Positions 42,486-51,804 of a stretch of DNA of 64,000 nucleotides are shown here, one piece after another. This DNA comes from Sphingomonas pseudosanguinis (GTDB lineage: Bacteria; Pseudomonadota; Alphaproteobacteria; Sphingomonadales; Sphingomonadaceae): NCBI RefSeq assembly GCF_014196255.1, contig NZ_JACIDH010000001.1:62001-126000 (forward strand). The letters are read 5' to 3'. Position numbers and translations under genes: made by a program. Below the pieces are notes generated by a model, which had not been told where the DNA came from, did no database searches, and saw only the letters and a list, made by a program, of their open reading frames with translations. The stretch's first letter is position 1. Each line of letters starts with the position of its first letter.

Positions 42486-43061
42486 ATGGCGCGGATCGTC
42501 GCCGAGCGGGCGGACACGCTGCCGGGCCTGATCGAGGCGTTTCGCGAGCATGGCTATGCCGGGGCCAGCCTGTCGACGATCGGCGCGGCGACGGGGCTGG
42601 GGCGGGGGAGCCTCTATCACTTCTTCCCCGGCGGAAAGCGCGAAATGGCCGAGGCCGTGTTGGCCGACATCGCCGCCTGGTTCGAGGCATCGGTCTTCAC
42701 GCCGCTGGCCGACGCGGAGGACCCGCGCGCCGGTATCGAGGCGATGATGGTCGCGATCGACCGCTATTTCCAGTCGGGACGCCGGGCGTGCCTGATGGGC
42801 GCCTGGGGACTGGGGGCGACGCGCGATCCCTTCGCCGAGGCGATCACCGGCTATTTCCAGCGCTGGATCGCCGCGCTTCAGGCCGCGCTGATGCGGGGCG
42901 GAGTGGCGGCGGATCATGCGCTGACGCTGGCGCAGGATGTGGTCGGCGGTATCCAGGGCGCGATCACGCTGTCGCGCGCACTCGACGATCCGGGGCTGTT
43001 CCGCGCGACGCTGGGGCGGCTGACGGCGCGGCTCTACACCGCGCTCGCCAGCGCCGGGTGA
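42486..43061 (+). CDS. TetR-family transcriptional regulator
   Basis: 191 residues. N-terminal helix-turn-helix ASLSTIGAATGLGRGSLYHFFPGGKREMAEAVLAD is typical of TetR regulators. The C-terminal ligand domain (RRACLMGAWGLGATRDPF) is like the YxaF/LmrA group. Probably represses its own operon. Ligand unknown. Confidence 0.9.
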   Translation: MARIVAERADTLPGLIEAFREHGYAGASLSTIGAATGLGRGSLYHFFPGGKREMAEAVLADIAAWFEASVFTPLADAEDPRAGIEAMMVAIDRYFQSGRRACLMGAWGLGATRDPFAEAITGYFQRWIAALQAALMRGGVAADHALTLAQDVVGGIQGAITLSRALDDPGLFRATLGRLTARLYTALASAG

Positions 43062-43086
43062 GGCGGGGGCGGCCAGCGCCCCCGCC
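43062..43086. terminator. Hairpin between convergent tetR and PLP-enzyme genes
   Basis: GGCGGGGGCG and CGCCCCCGCC form a perfect 10-bp stem with a five-base loop. No T-run on either side. It sits exactly between two stop codons. Confidence 0.55.
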
Positions 43087-43090
43087 CGGT

Positions 43091-44434
43091 TCAGATCGCG
43101 GCCAGCGCCTGTTCGCAGTCGGCGATCAGGTCGTCGGCATCCTCGACGCCGATCGAGATGCGCACCAGATTGTCGGTGATGCCCAACGCCGCCTTGCGTT
43201 CGTCGGGGACCGACAGATGCGTCATCGCGGCCGGATGGCTCGCCAGCGTCTCGGTTCCGCCCAGACTGACCGCCAGTTTGGCGATGCGAAGCGCGTCGAG
43301 GAAGCGGAAGGACTCCGCCTCACCGCCCTTGAGGTACAGCGAGAAGGTCGAACCGCCGCCGGTGCAGTGGCGGCGATAAATGTCGGCCTGCCGCTCGAGG
43401 CCCGGCGTGCCTTCGAGAAAGCCGAGATAGCCGACCCGCTCGACCTTGGGGTGATCGCGTAAGTAAGCGCAGACCTTGGCGGCATTCTCGCCCGCCCGGC
43501 TCATCCGCAACTCCAGCGTCTCCAGCGAACGCAGCAGCATCCACGCCGTATTGGGGTCGCAGATGGTGCCGATGGTGTTGCGCATCGAGCGGATGGTGGC
43601 GATGTGCGCCTTTGACCCCAGCACGCCGCCCGCGACCAGATCGGAATGACCGCCGGCATATTTGGTCAGCGAATAGACGACGAGGTCGGCGCCGTGCTTG
43701 AGCGGACGCTGCCAGAGCGGACCGAGAAAGGTGTTGTCGATCGCGATCGGTGGCTTTTCGCCCGCATCGGCAAAGGCCGCGTCACGCGCCGCCGCCACGG
43801 CTTCGATGTCGACCAGCGCGTTGGTCGGGTTGGCGGGGCTTTCCAGATAGATCATCGCGACCCGCCCCAGCGCGGCGGCCTTGGCGAGCACCGCGTCGAT
43901 CTCCTCGCGGGTGGCGCCGGCGGGGAAGTCGAGCCACTGGACCCCGAACCGGCCCAGGATGCGGCCGATCAGCGTCTCGGTCGCGGCATAGAGCGGGCCG
44001 GAATGGACGATGACGTCGCCCGGCTGGACCATCGACAGGAACAGCGTGGCGATCGCCGCCATGCCGCTGGAAAAGGTCAGCGCATCCTCCGCCTCGTCCC
44101 AGATGGCCAGGCGGTCCTCCAGGATTTCCTGGTTCGGCCCGTTGAAGCGCGAATAGACCAGCCCGTCCGCGCCGCCGGGGCGCTTGCCCGTCACGCCCTC
44201 GAAATGGCGCTTGCCGGCGGCGGCGTTGGGGAAGACGAAGGTCGAGGTCAGGAAGATCGGCGGCTTCAGCGATCCTTCCGACAACACCGGATCGAAGCCA
44301 TAGCCCATCATCAGCGTCGATGGCTTCAGCTTGCGGTCGCCGATGGTCGTCGCATCGCTCTTGCGGTCGGCGGTGGCCCCGGCCGCAGCCTGGCCCTGCG
44401 GCGGAACGCCGGTCAGATCGGATTCGGTCGGCAT
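43091..44434 (-). CDS. Cys/Met-metabolism PLP-dependent enzyme (cystathionine gamma-synthase family)
   Basis: 447 residues from ATG 44434. The PLP-binding lysine lies in VVYSLTKYAGGHSDLVAGG. Other family blocks are YSRFNGPNQEILEDRLA, FSSGMAAIATLF and IDNTFLGPLWQRPLKHGAD. An N-terminal extension of about 35 residues (Gly/Ala-rich) precedes the core. Related enzymes make or cleave cystathionine or form homocysteine; the exact reaction cannot be read from sequence alone. Confidence 0.9.
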   Translation of the reverse strand: MPTESDLTGVPPQGQAAAGATADRKSDATTIGDRKLKPSTLMMGYGFDPVLSEGSLKPPIFLTSTFVFPNAAAGKRHFEGVTGKRPGGADGLVYSRFNGPNQEILEDRLAIWDEAEDALTFSSGMAAIATLFLSMVQPGDVIVHSGPLYAATETLIGRILGRFGVQWLDFPAGATREEIDAVLAKAAALGRVAMIYLESPANPTNALVDIEAVAAARDAAFADAGEKPPIAIDNTFLGPLWQRPLKHGADLVVYSLTKYAGGHSDLVAGGVLGSKAHIATIRSMRNTIGTICDPNTAWMLLRSLETLELRMSRAGENAAKVCAYLRDHPKVERVGYLGFLEGTPGLERQADIYRRHCTGGGSTFSLYLKGGEAESFRFLDALRIAKLAVSLGGTETLASHPAAMTHLSVPDERKAALGITDNLVRISIGVEDADDLIADCEQALAAI

Positions 44435-44525
44435 GGATAATCTCCTCGGGACATTGGGGACCGCTCTGTCGGCGGCCATGTCCCGAGGATAACGCGACAA
44501 ATGGCTTTGGCGAGATGCCAATCTT

Positions 44526-44642
44526 CTTCCCCTGAAAGGGGAGGTGGCGCGCGGAGCGCGTCGGAGGGGTGTCCAGCTATCGATAGGGTGACACCCCTCC
44601 GTCAGGCCTTCGGCCTGCCACCTCCCCTTTCAGGGGAGGAAT
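44526..44642. repeat. Dispersed palindromic repeat, family A, copy 3
   Basis: 117-bp element, ends TTCTTCCCCTGAAAGGGGAGG / CCTCCCCTTTCAGGGGAGGAA, with GGAGGGGTGTC / GACACCCCTCC inside. It directly abuts the pgeF stop codon and lies between pgeF and the upstream end of the PLP-enzyme gene. The family-defining core CCGTCAGGCCTTCGGCCTG is intact. Confidence 0.9.
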
Positions 44643-45410
44643 TTATGACGGGAGGCCGATTAGCGAAATCTGGCGGCCGTAAGAGGGTTCGCCGCGATGG
44701 GTGGCGCGGCGGAAGCTGAAGAAGCGATCCTCCTGCGTATAGGTGTCCTCGCCCAGCGCGGCGACGCGGGTGATCCCGGCGGCGGCGAGGCGGTGTGCGA
44801 CATAGGCCTCCAGGTCGAACTGGTAATGGTCCGCACGGGTGCCGTCGGCGAAGAAGCGCTCATTGTCGGGATCGGCCTCGGCGAAGCGGCGCAGGAAGCC
44901 GGCATCGACCTCATAGCTGGCGCGCGCGATGCACGGGCCGATCGCGGCGGCGATCCGGTCGCGCCGCGCGCCCAGTGCTTCCATGGCCAGCAAAGTGGCG
45001 TCGGTGATCCCGCCCAGCGCCCCCTTCCACCCGGCATGGGCCGCCCCCACGACGCCCGCCTGCGGATCGGCGAACAGCACCGGCGCGCAATCGGCGGTCA
45101 GGATGCCGAGCAACAGGCCCGGCCGGTTGGTCACCAGCGCGTCGCCATGCGGGCGGACATCGTCCTCAGGTGGGGTCAGGATCGTCACCGCCTCGGCCGA
45201 GTGGATTTGATAGCAGGTGATCAGCCGAGCACCGGGCAGTACCGCGTCTCGGGCGAGGCGACGATTCTCGGCGACCGCATCGGCGTCATCCTCCGAACCC
45301 AGCCCGACATTCAGCCCGCCATGAATCCCCGCCGACACGCCGCCGCGCCGCCCGAGAAAGCCGTGCGGGACATCGCCGAGCAGCGGCGTGCGAAGCGTTT
45401 CGATGGTCAT
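44643..45410 (-). CDS. pgeF: Peptidoglycan editing factor / laccase-domain protein PgeF
   Basis: 255 residues from ATG 45410, which overlaps the GNAT stop (ATGA). Laccase-domain (YfiH/PgeF) motifs: LITCYQIHSAE, GILTADCAPVLFAD and GAAHAGWKGALGG, with conserved His and Cys metal ligands. PgeF relatives are purine nucleoside phosphorylase-like or correct amino-acid errors in peptidoglycan precursors. Last gene of lgt-midA-GNAT-pgeF. Confidence 0.92.
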   Translation of the reverse strand: MTIETLRTPLLGDVPHGFLGRRGGVSAGIHGGLNVGLGSEDDADAVAENRRLARDAVLPGARLITCYQIHSAEAVTILTPPEDDVRPHGDALVTNRPGLLLGILTADCAPVLFADPQAGVVGAAHAGWKGALGGITDATLLAMEALGARRDRIAAAIGPCIARASYEVDAGFLRRFAEADPDNERFFADGTRADHYQFDLEAYVAHRLAAAGITRVAALGEDTYTQEDRFFSFRRATHRGEPSYGRQISLIGLPS

Positions 45411-45916
45411 AGCGACAGCCTCATGATCCGGTCCTCGTCGATGGTGGCGCCCACGGGGAAGTCGTAGCGACCGACATCGACGAAGCCGTAGCGCGCGTAA
45501 AAGGCCTTGGCCCGGTGATTGTCGACATAGACCGACAGGATCAGCTCGCTGGCGCCGCGTACCCGCGCGGCGGCGATCGCCCAGTCCATCAGCGCGGGGC
45601 CGATCCCTGCACCCAGATGGCTCGACGCGACATAGAGCTGGTAGAGTTCGATGGCATCGTCGGGCCATTCGCCGGGAAAGCCGACGGGGCCGATCTTGGC
45701 ATAGCCGATGATCGCCGCGTCCGCGACCGCCAGGCGGATGGTGAAATCGGGGTGGCCGATTTGGGCAGGCAGGCCTTCGGGGCCAAAGGCTTCGTCCAGA
45801 AACGCGTTCAGGTCGGCGGGCGGATAGAGATGGCCGAACGTCTCGGTGAAGGACGCGCGCGCCATCGCGGCCAGCGCCTTGCCATCGCCGGGCGCGGCGT
45901 CACGATAGGCGATCAT
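45407..45916 (-). CDS. GNAT-family N-acetyltransferase
   Basis: 169 residues. GNAT fold with acetyl-CoA binding segment LYVASSHLGAGIGPALMDWAIAAARVRGASELILSVYVDNHRAKAFYARYGF. Substrate unknown. Overlaps midA upstream and pgeF downstream by four bases each, so it is tightly coupled with both. Confidence 0.9.
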   Translation of the reverse strand: MIAYRDAAPGDGKALAAMARASFTETFGHLYPPADLNAFLDEAFGPEGLPAQIGHPDFTIRLAVADAAIIGYAKIGPVGFPGEWPDDAIELYQLYVASSHLGAGIGPALMDWAIAAARVRGASELILSVYVDNHRAKAFYARYGFVDVGRYDFPVGATIDEDRIMRLSL

Positions 45917-46995
45917 TCGCCATACCCCGCCGGCACCGGCCAGTCGGGCCGCGCCACCGCCAGCGCACGGAACAGCGTGCCCATGTCCTGCATCAACCGG
46001 TTGCGATCGGCGAGCAGTGCATCGGCGCGATCGGGATGCGCGCGGGCGAGGCCGGCGGTACGCTGATCGATGCCAAGCGCGCCGAGCAGATCGCGCTGCG
46101 TCACCGGGCCGAAGGCGGCGAGGCCCGAGCCTTGCGCGGCGGCGGCCAGCGTCGTGAAATCGACATGCGCGCTCAGATCCTGTTCGCCCGGCCGGTCGAA
46201 GGGATTGGCGAAAGCATGGCCGCGCACCGCCTGCAGCGTGTCGGCGATGGCGGGGCCTTCATAGCCGTAATCGATAATCAGCGCCGCGCCGCCCTGCGCG
46301 GCGATCCGGGCGGCGAGCTGGCGCATCACCGCGACGCTGGCGGGGGACACCTCGATGACAGACCCGGTCTCGGCTTCGCGCAGCGGTTCGGGAATGATCT
46401 CGGGCGGCACCGGCGGGCCGGCGATCGGCAGGAAGAGCAGGTCCTGCGCCGCGACCAGCCGCTCGTGCCAGCCCTCACCGCGGCGGACGAGCTGGCGGAT
46501 GGGCAGCGCGTCGAAGAATTCGTTGGCGACGACGATCAGCGGCCGGTCGGTGGGCAGCGTCTCGACCGTGTCGTGCCAAGTGGCGTCGGCGACCCGCTCG
46601 GCCTGGGCGGTACGCAGCGTCGCGCTGGTCTCGACGAAATGGATGCTGGGCGCAAAACCCGCCTTGGCCATCGCCCGCCGGGCGTCCGCCGCCAGCGTGC
46701 CGCGCCCCGGCCCCAGTTCGACCCAGTGAACCTCGGGCCGCCCCGCGCGGTCCCACAGGTCGGCGCACCACAGGCCGATCAGCTCGCCGAACATCTGGCT
46801 GATCTCGGGGCTGGTGGTGAAGTCGCCGCCCGCGCCCAGCGGATCGCGGGTGCCGTAATAATGCGCATTGGCGGCGGCCATGAACTGCGCCACCGGGATC
46901 GGCCCGGCCAGCGCGATGGCGCGGGCGAGCCGTTCGGGCAGTGCGTCCTCGGGCTCGGGCTTGTGATCGGCGGGGGGGATCAACGGGTTGGTCAT
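45913..46995 (-). CDS. Class I SAM-dependent methyltransferase, MidA/NDUFAF7 family
   Basis: 360 residues from ATG 46995 (MTNPLIPPADHKPEPED). Typical of the family: YYGTRDPLGAGGDFTTSPEISQMFGELIGLW, the SAM-binding WVELGPGRGTLAADARRA and LIVVANEFFDALPIRQLV. In mitochondria the homologue methylates an arginine of a complex I subunit; the bacterial role is less clear. In the lgt operon. Confidence 0.92.
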   Translation of the reverse strand: MTNPLIPPADHKPEPEDALPERLARAIALAGPIPVAQFMAAANAHYYGTRDPLGAGGDFTTSPEISQMFGELIGLWCADLWDRAGRPEVHWVELGPGRGTLAADARRAMAKAGFAPSIHFVETSATLRTAQAERVADATWHDTVETLPTDRPLIVVANEFFDALPIRQLVRRGEGWHERLVAAQDLLFLPIAGPPVPPEIIPEPLREAETGSVIEVSPASVAVMRQLAARIAAQGGAALIIDYGYEGPAIADTLQAVRGHAFANPFDRPGEQDLSAHVDFTTLAAAAQGSGLAAFGPVTQRDLLGALGIDQRTAGLARAHPDRADALLADRNRLMQDMGTLFRALAVARPDWPVPAGYGE

Positions 46996-47079
46996 GTCCC
47001 CGCTCTGCCGATCCGCCCCGTTTGCGGCAAGCCCGTCAGACATCCTTGGGCGGATCGACATGCCTCTTGTTCTATAACG

Positions 47080-47108
47080 CCCCTCTCCCCTCTATGAGGG
47101 GAGAGGGG
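47080..47108. terminator. Hairpin between lgt and midA
   Basis: A perfect 13-bp inverted repeat CCCCTCTCCCCTC-TAT-GAGGGGAGAGGGG in the 150-base gap between the two genes. No T-run on the minus strand, so it may attenuate or process the lgt-midA message rather than end it. Confidence 0.45.
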
Positions 47109-47145
47109 AAAACAGGGTTGCCGCGATGTCGATTCGCGTGAGCGA

Positions 47146-48027
47146 TCAGGAAACGCTGTGAGTGCCCGCGATCGGCTCGACCCGGACGCGGCGCGCCTTG
47201 GCGGAGTTCATCAGGTAGAGGCCGCCCAGGATCATCGGCACGCACAGCCACTGGCCCATGTGCAGCCCGGTCATCTCGGCGAACTGGCGAAGCTGCTGGT
47301 CGGGCTCGCGGAAGAATTCGACGATGAAGCGCGCGATGCCATAGCCCAGCAGGAACAGGCCCGACAGCTTGCCCGGGTCGTACCGCGCCTTGGTCCGCCA
47401 GAAGGCCAAGCTCATCACCGCGAACAGGATCAGCCCTTCGAGGCCCGCCTCATAGAGCTGGCTGGGATGGCGCGCGGGGTCGGGCAGGCCGAAGGGCACG
47501 GTGCGCGGGAAGATGATCGCCCAGGGCACGTCGGTCGGCTTGCCCCACAGTTCGCCGTTCACGAAATTGGCCAAGCGGCCCAGGAACAGCCCGACCGGCG
47601 CGGTGCAGACCAGATAGTCGAGGATGCGCAAGCCCTGCAGCTTGTGCTTGCGCGCGAACAGCCAGACGCCGAGGCCCACGCCGATCGCGCCGCCGTGAAA
47701 GCTCATCCCGCCGTCCCACAGCCGCAGGATGCGCAAGGGGTGCAGGAACATCTCGGGCGCGTAGAAGATCACATAGCCGATCCGCCCACCCAGGATGATG
47801 CCCAGCGTGGCATAGAAGACCAGATCGTCGGCATGGGTCCGCGACATCGGCGCACCCGGCCGGTCGAGCATCTTGCCCAGATACCACCAGCCGAACAGGA
47901 TGCCGGCGATATAGGCCAGGCTGTACCAGCGGAGCGTGAAGAAGCCGATCGAGAAGACGTCCGGGTGCAACCCCAGATCCTCGAACCGGATATGGCCGCT
48001 GGCGGCCGCGAGCATGGGCAGGATCAA
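47146..48027 (-). CDS. lgt: Prolipoprotein diacylglyceryl transferase Lgt
   Basis: 293 residues from a TTG start at 48027 with AAGGGA about eight bases upstream; an ATG four codons later (48015) is the alternative. Lgt attaches diacylglycerol to lipobox cysteines. It has seven membrane helices. The Lgt signature is [15 protein letters not shown]...[12 protein letters not shown] and [25 protein letters not shown], followed by [13 protein letters not shown]. Confidence 0.96.
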   Translation of the reverse strand: MILPMLAAASGHIRFEDLGLHPDVFSIGFFTLRWYSLAYIAGILFGWWYLGKMLDRPGAPMSRTHADDLVFYATLGIILGGRIGYVIFYAPEMFLHPLRILRLWDGGMSFHGGAIGVGLGVWLFARKHKLQGLRILDYLVCTAPVGLFLGRLANFVNGELWGKPTDVPWAIIFPRTVPFGLPDPARHPSQLYEAGLEGLILFAVMSLAFWRTKARYDPGKLSGLFLLGYGIARFIVEFFREPDQQLRQFAEMTGLHMGQWLCVPMILGGLYLMNSAKARRVRVEPIAGTHSVS

Positions 48028-48123
48028 GCGTGTTTCCCTTATCTCTGGCCCGCTCTCATAGAGCGGCCGAGCGACAACACCAAGACCATGGGTTCGGTGC
48101 CCTTATGGCGGGGTTTGGGTGGG

Positions 48124-48216
48124 GCGTGGCCTTCGACTGCGCTCAGGCTGAACGGAGGTGGGGAATGGTTCTGGACACAAGAACCCGTTCAGCCTGAACG
48201 AAGTCGAAGGCCACGC
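48124..48216. repeat. Dispersed palindromic repeat, family B, copy 1
   Basis: Imperfect inverted arms GCGTGGCCTTCGACTGCGCT...CTGAACGG and CCGTTCAGCCTGAACGA...AAGGCCACGC enclose about 30 bases. Located in the 466-base gap 48028-48493, which otherwise holds only the family D repeat. Relatives are at 52.6 and 54.3 kb. Confidence 0.85.
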
Positions 48217-48236
48217 TGCGAGCGCCGCGAAGAAGG

Positions 48237-48420
48237 GGTTCGCGCAGAGGCGCGGAGGGCGCAGAGGTGTCCGGTCCGGCCGCAAGGCCAGTCCCTACTC
48301 CGTGAGCGACACGGTCTGCCGATTGAGACAGCGGGATGCCCGCGCCGCCGGTCCCCCTCTGCGTCCTCTGCGCCTCTGCGCGCAAAAAGCCTTCGCGTCT
48401 TCGCGTCTCCGCGCGAACAA
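48237..48420. repeat. Dispersed inverted repeat, family D
   Basis: Left part GGTTCGCGCAGAGGCGCGGA and GGGCGCAGAG, right part CTCTGCGTCCTCTGCGCCTC and TGCGCGCAAAAAGCC, followed by TTCGCGTCTTCGCGTCTCCG. Short CTCTGCG/CGCAGAG units repeat in opposite orientation around a 90-base centre. Single copy in this window. Confidence 0.75.
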
Positions 48421-48493
48421 TCGAATCCTTCGCTCTGAGACAGAGAAACCCCGCCCTTGCCTGCCCGCCCTTGTCCGGTAAGGCTCGACCGCA

Positions 48494-50707
48494 ATGGAGT
48501 TGAGCAGGCGCAACATCTTGGTCGGTGGGGGCGTGGGGGCCGGGTTGGTCGTCGCTTGGGGGCTGTGGCCGCGCGCCTATGCCCCCAATCTGGCGACCGA
48601 ATCTGGCCAGCAGGCGTTCGGCGCATGGTTGAAGATCGGGCGCGACGGCATCGTCACCGTCGCGGTGCCGCAGGCTGAACATGGACAGGGGATCGTCACC
48701 ACGCTGGCGCAGGTCGTCGCCGACGAATTGGGAGCCGACTGGCGCACCGTGGCGGTCGAGACGGCGCCGCTCAGCCCGCTCTACGCCAATCCGGTCGCGG
48801 TCGATACGCTGTTCGAGGGCGCGTTCGGCCGGTTGCCGGCGGCGGTGCGCGACGAATGGCTGCGGCGCGACATGGTGATGCTGACCGCCGGATCGTCCTC
48901 GCTGCGCATGTTCGAGGAACCGGCCCGCGCGGCGGCGGCGACCGCGCGCGCGCTGATGGCGCAGGCCGCCGCGCGCCGCTGGGGCGTGGACTGGACGTTG
49001 TGCGAGGCCAGGGATGGATTCATCGTCGCGGGCGATCGCCGCCTGCGCTTCGCCGAACTGGCCGAGGCGGCGGCGGGCGAGACGGTGCCGCAGCCTTTGC
49101 CGCTGGGCAGCGGCGGCGCGGGCAAGCTGGCGGGCAAGGATGTGCCCCGGCTCGATTCGCCGGCCAAGGTCGATGGCTCGGCCAATTTCACCGCCGACAT
49201 CCGCCTGCCCGACATGGTGCATGTCGCGCTTCGCCATGCGCCGTTGGGGCACATGCGCGGGCTGCGGATCGACCGCGACGCCGCGATGAAGGTCACCGGT
49301 GTCGTCGATGTGATCGAGGGTGAGGACTGGGTCGCGGTCGCCGCCGCCAGCTGGTGGATCGCGCAAAAGGGGCTGGACGCGCTTCACCCCCGGGCAATCA
49401 CCGTTGGCCCCCGCCCGACCAGTGCGGGGATCGCGCAGGCGCTGGAAAGGGCGCTGAGCGAGGAGGGGCGGCTGGTCACGTCGCGCGGCGATGTCGCGGG
49501 CGCGCTGGAGGGCGGGGGGCTGGTCTCCGCCAGCTACCGCGTCGGCGTCGGCGTCCACGCCGCGATCGAGCCGCGCGCGGTGGTGGCGGCGTGGCGGGAC
49601 GATGGGCTGGAGCTGTGGGTGCCGACCCAGGCGCCGGTGCGCGCCCGCACGGTCGCGGCGCAGGCGGCGGGGATCGCGGCGGACCGGGTGGTCGTCCACC
49701 CCATGCCGATCGGCGGCGGCTTCGGCATCGGGCTGGAGACGGAGGCGGTCGCGCAAGCCGCCACGATCGCCGCCAGGCTGAAGCGCCCGGTCAATCTGCA
49801 ATGGTCGCGCGCCGACGATCTGCGCCGCGACGCCTTCCGCGCGCCCGCACTGGCCCGGATGACCGCGCGGCTGGACAGGGGGCGGATCACGGGTTGGCGC
49901 AGCCGGATCGCGACCCCCTCGACGGGCGCAGGCCTGGCCGAGCGGCTGATGCCCGGTGGCCTGACCCGATTCGCCATGGCGGGGCAGCGGCAGGGTGACG
50001 CCTATGCGATGGGCGGCGCGGTGCCCGCCTATGCCTTGCCCGCGCTGGCGGTGCATCACCACCCGGCCGACCTGTCCTTGCCGACCGGGCATGTTCGGGG
50101 CGGTGCGCATGTCGCGAACTGCTTCTTCACCGAATCCTTCATCGACGAACTGGCGGCGCGGTCGGTGGCCGATCGGCTCAATTGGCGGCTGGGGCTGCTG
50201 CGCGATGCGCCCCGGCTGGCGCAATGCCTGTCGACCGCCGCCTCGCTGGGCGGATGGGAGGGCGGCGGCGCGGGCAGCGGGCAGGGGCTGGCCGCGCACC
50301 GGTTTCGCGACAGCCATATCGCGGTCATGGCCGAGGCGCACCGCGATGCCGCCGGTCGCCCGGTCGTCGACCGGCTGGTCGCGGCGGTCGATTGCGGGCG
50401 GATCGTCCATCCGGATATCGTGCGCCAGCAGATCGAGGGCGGGCTGGTCTTCGGTCTCGCCAATCTGCTGGGCGCCGCGACCGGCTTCGCGCGGGGGCAG
50501 CCGCAGGCCGACCGGCTGGCGGCGCTGAACCTGCCGCGCCTGGCCGACATGCCCGACATCACCGTCGAGCTGATCGTCTCCGATGAGGTACCGGGCGGTG
50601 TCTCCGAACTCGCCGTCCCGCCGGTCGCCCCCGCCATCGCCAATGCGCTTGCCACTTTGGGCGGTGCTTCACGGATACGAAGCCTGCCGATGGAGTTTCC
50701 CGCCTGA
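48494..50707 (+). CDS. Exported molybdenum hydroxylase large subunit (isoquinoline 1-oxidoreductase beta/aldehyde oxidase family)
   Basis: 737 residues. Tat-type N-terminus: Arg5-Arg6 in LSRRNILVGGGVGAGLVV. Molybdopterin-binding family blocks are visible: AEHGQGIVTTLAQVVADELG, GKDVPRLDSPAKVDGSANFTADIR, MPIGGGFGIGLETEAVAQAA and, near the end, GGVSELAVPPVAPAIANAL with the presumed catalytic Glu. The usual [2Fe-2S] subunit gene is not beside it; the next gene is hemH, whose start overlaps its stop. Substrate unknown. Confidence 0.85.
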   Translation: MELSRRNILVGGGVGAGLVVAWGLWPRAYAPNLATESGQQAFGAWLKIGRDGIVTVAVPQAEHGQGIVTTLAQVVADELGADWRTVAVETAPLSPLYANPVAVDTLFEGAFGRLPAAVRDEWLRRDMVMLTAGSSSLRMFEEPARAAAATARALMAQAAARRWGVDWTLCEARDGFIVAGDRRLRFAELAEAAAGETVPQPLPLGSGGAGKLAGKDVPRLDSPAKVDGSANFTADIRLPDMVHVALRHAPLGHMRGLRIDRDAAMKVTGVVDVIEGEDWVAVAAASWWIAQKGLDALHPRAITVGPRPTSAGIAQALERALSEEGRLVTSRGDVAGALEGGGLVSASYRVGVGVHAAIEPRAVVAAWRDDGLELWVPTQAPVRARTVAAQAAGIAADRVVVHPMPIGGGFGIGLETEAVAQAATIAARLKRPVNLQWSRADDLRRDAFRAPALARMTARLDRGRITGWRSRIATPSTGAGLAERLMPGGLTRFAMAGQRQGDAYAMGGAVPAYALPALAVHHHPADLSLPTGHVRGGAHVANCFFTESFIDELAARSVADRLNWRLGLLRDAPRLAQCLSTAASLGGWEGGGAGSGQGLAAHRFRDSHIAVMAEAHRDAAGRPVVDRLVAAVDCGRIVHPDIVRQQIEGGLVFGLANLLGAATGFARGQPQADRLAALNLPRLADMPDITVELIVSDEVPGGVSELAVPPVAPAIANALATLGGASRIRSLPMEFPA

Positions 50708-51720
50708 TGCTGCCCCCCGATCATCCGCCCGTCCCGCGTCCGAAGATCGGCGTGCTCCTGATGAACCTCGGCACGCCCGAGGCGCCCGAGCCGCGCGCGG
50801 TGAAGCGGTATTTACGCGAATTCCTGTCGGATCGCCGGGTGATCGAGATTCCTGCGCTCCTCTGGCAGCCGATCCTGCGCGGCATCATCCTGAACACGCG
50901 GCCGAAAAAGTCGGCGCATGCCTATTCGCTGGTATGGCGCGACGACGGCTCGCCGCTGGCCGCGATCACCCGCGCGCAGGCGGTGGCGTTGAAGGACGCG
51001 TTCGGGCCGGGGGTGATGGTCGACTGGGCGATGCGCTATGGCCGCCCCGCCATCGCCGAGCAGGTGCAGGCGATGAAGGATGCCGGGTGCGAGCGCATCC
51101 TGCTGGCGCCGCTCTATCCCCAATATTGCGCGGCGACGACCGCGACCGCCAATGACAAGGCGTTCGCGCACCTCGCGACGATGCGATGGCAGCCGGCGAT
51201 CCGTACCCTGCCGCCTTATTATGACGACGCGCTCTATATCGATGCGCTGAAGACGCAGGTCGAGGCGCAGCTCGCCACGCTCGATTTCGAGCCCGAGGCG
51301 ATTCTGGCCAGCTTCCACGGCATGCCGCAGCGGACGCTGGAGCTGGGTGATCCCTATCACTGTCATTGCCGCAAGACCGCGCGGCTGCTGGCCGAGGCGA
51401 TGAAGGACACGCTGGGCGGCCGCGAACTGCTGGTCGCGTTCCAGTCGCGCTTCGGCCGCGCCAAATGGCTGGAGCCGGCGACCGACACGGTGCTGGAGGC
51501 GCTGCCGGGGCGCGGCATCAGGAAGGTGGCGATCCTGGCCCCCGGCTTCTCCGCCGATTGCATCGAGACACTGGAGGAACTGGCGATTCGCGGGCGCGAG
51601 AGCTTCGAGGGCGCGGGCGGCACCCATTTCGCCTATCTGCCCTGCCTGAACGATACCGATGTCGGGATAACCATGCTGCGCGGTTTGATCGAACGCGAGC
51701 TTCAGGGCTGGTTGCCGTAG
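50707..51720 (+). CDS. hemH: Ferrochelatase HemH
   Basis: 337 residues. Inserts ferrous iron into protoporphyrin IX. Family blocks: KIGVLLMNLGTPEAP, RYLREFLSDRRVIEIP, the catalytic His in ILASFHGMPQRTLELGDPYHCHC, and Glu in PGFSADCIETLEEL. Starts on the last base of the hydroxylase stop codon (TGATG). Confidence 0.96.
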   Translation: MLPPDHPPVPRPKIGVLLMNLGTPEAPEPRAVKRYLREFLSDRRVIEIPALLWQPILRGIILNTRPKKSAHAYSLVWRDDGSPLAAITRAQAVALKDAFGPGVMVDWAMRYGRPAIAEQVQAMKDAGCERILLAPLYPQYCAATTATANDKAFAHLATMRWQPAIRTLPPYYDDALYIDALKTQVEAQLATLDFEPEAILASFHGMPQRTLELGDPYHCHCRKTARLLAEAMKDTLGGRELLVAFQSRFGRAKWLEPATDTVLEALPGRGIRKVAILAPGFSADCIETLEELAIRGRESFEGAGGTHFAYLPCLNDTDVGITMLRGLIERELQGWLP

Positions 51721-51804
51721 CGTAATATTACATTGCACCCGGTCTTCGCCATTGCGGAGAATCGTCGCCCCTTTTAAGCCACAATCTCAAATGGGAGAGG
51801 TTTG

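Noticed and set aside
48143-50410. 755-codon minus-strand frame opposite the molybdenum hydroxylase.
   Set aside because: Antisense shadow; Arg/Pro/His-rich, spans two repeats, and the plus-strand frame has clear family motifs.
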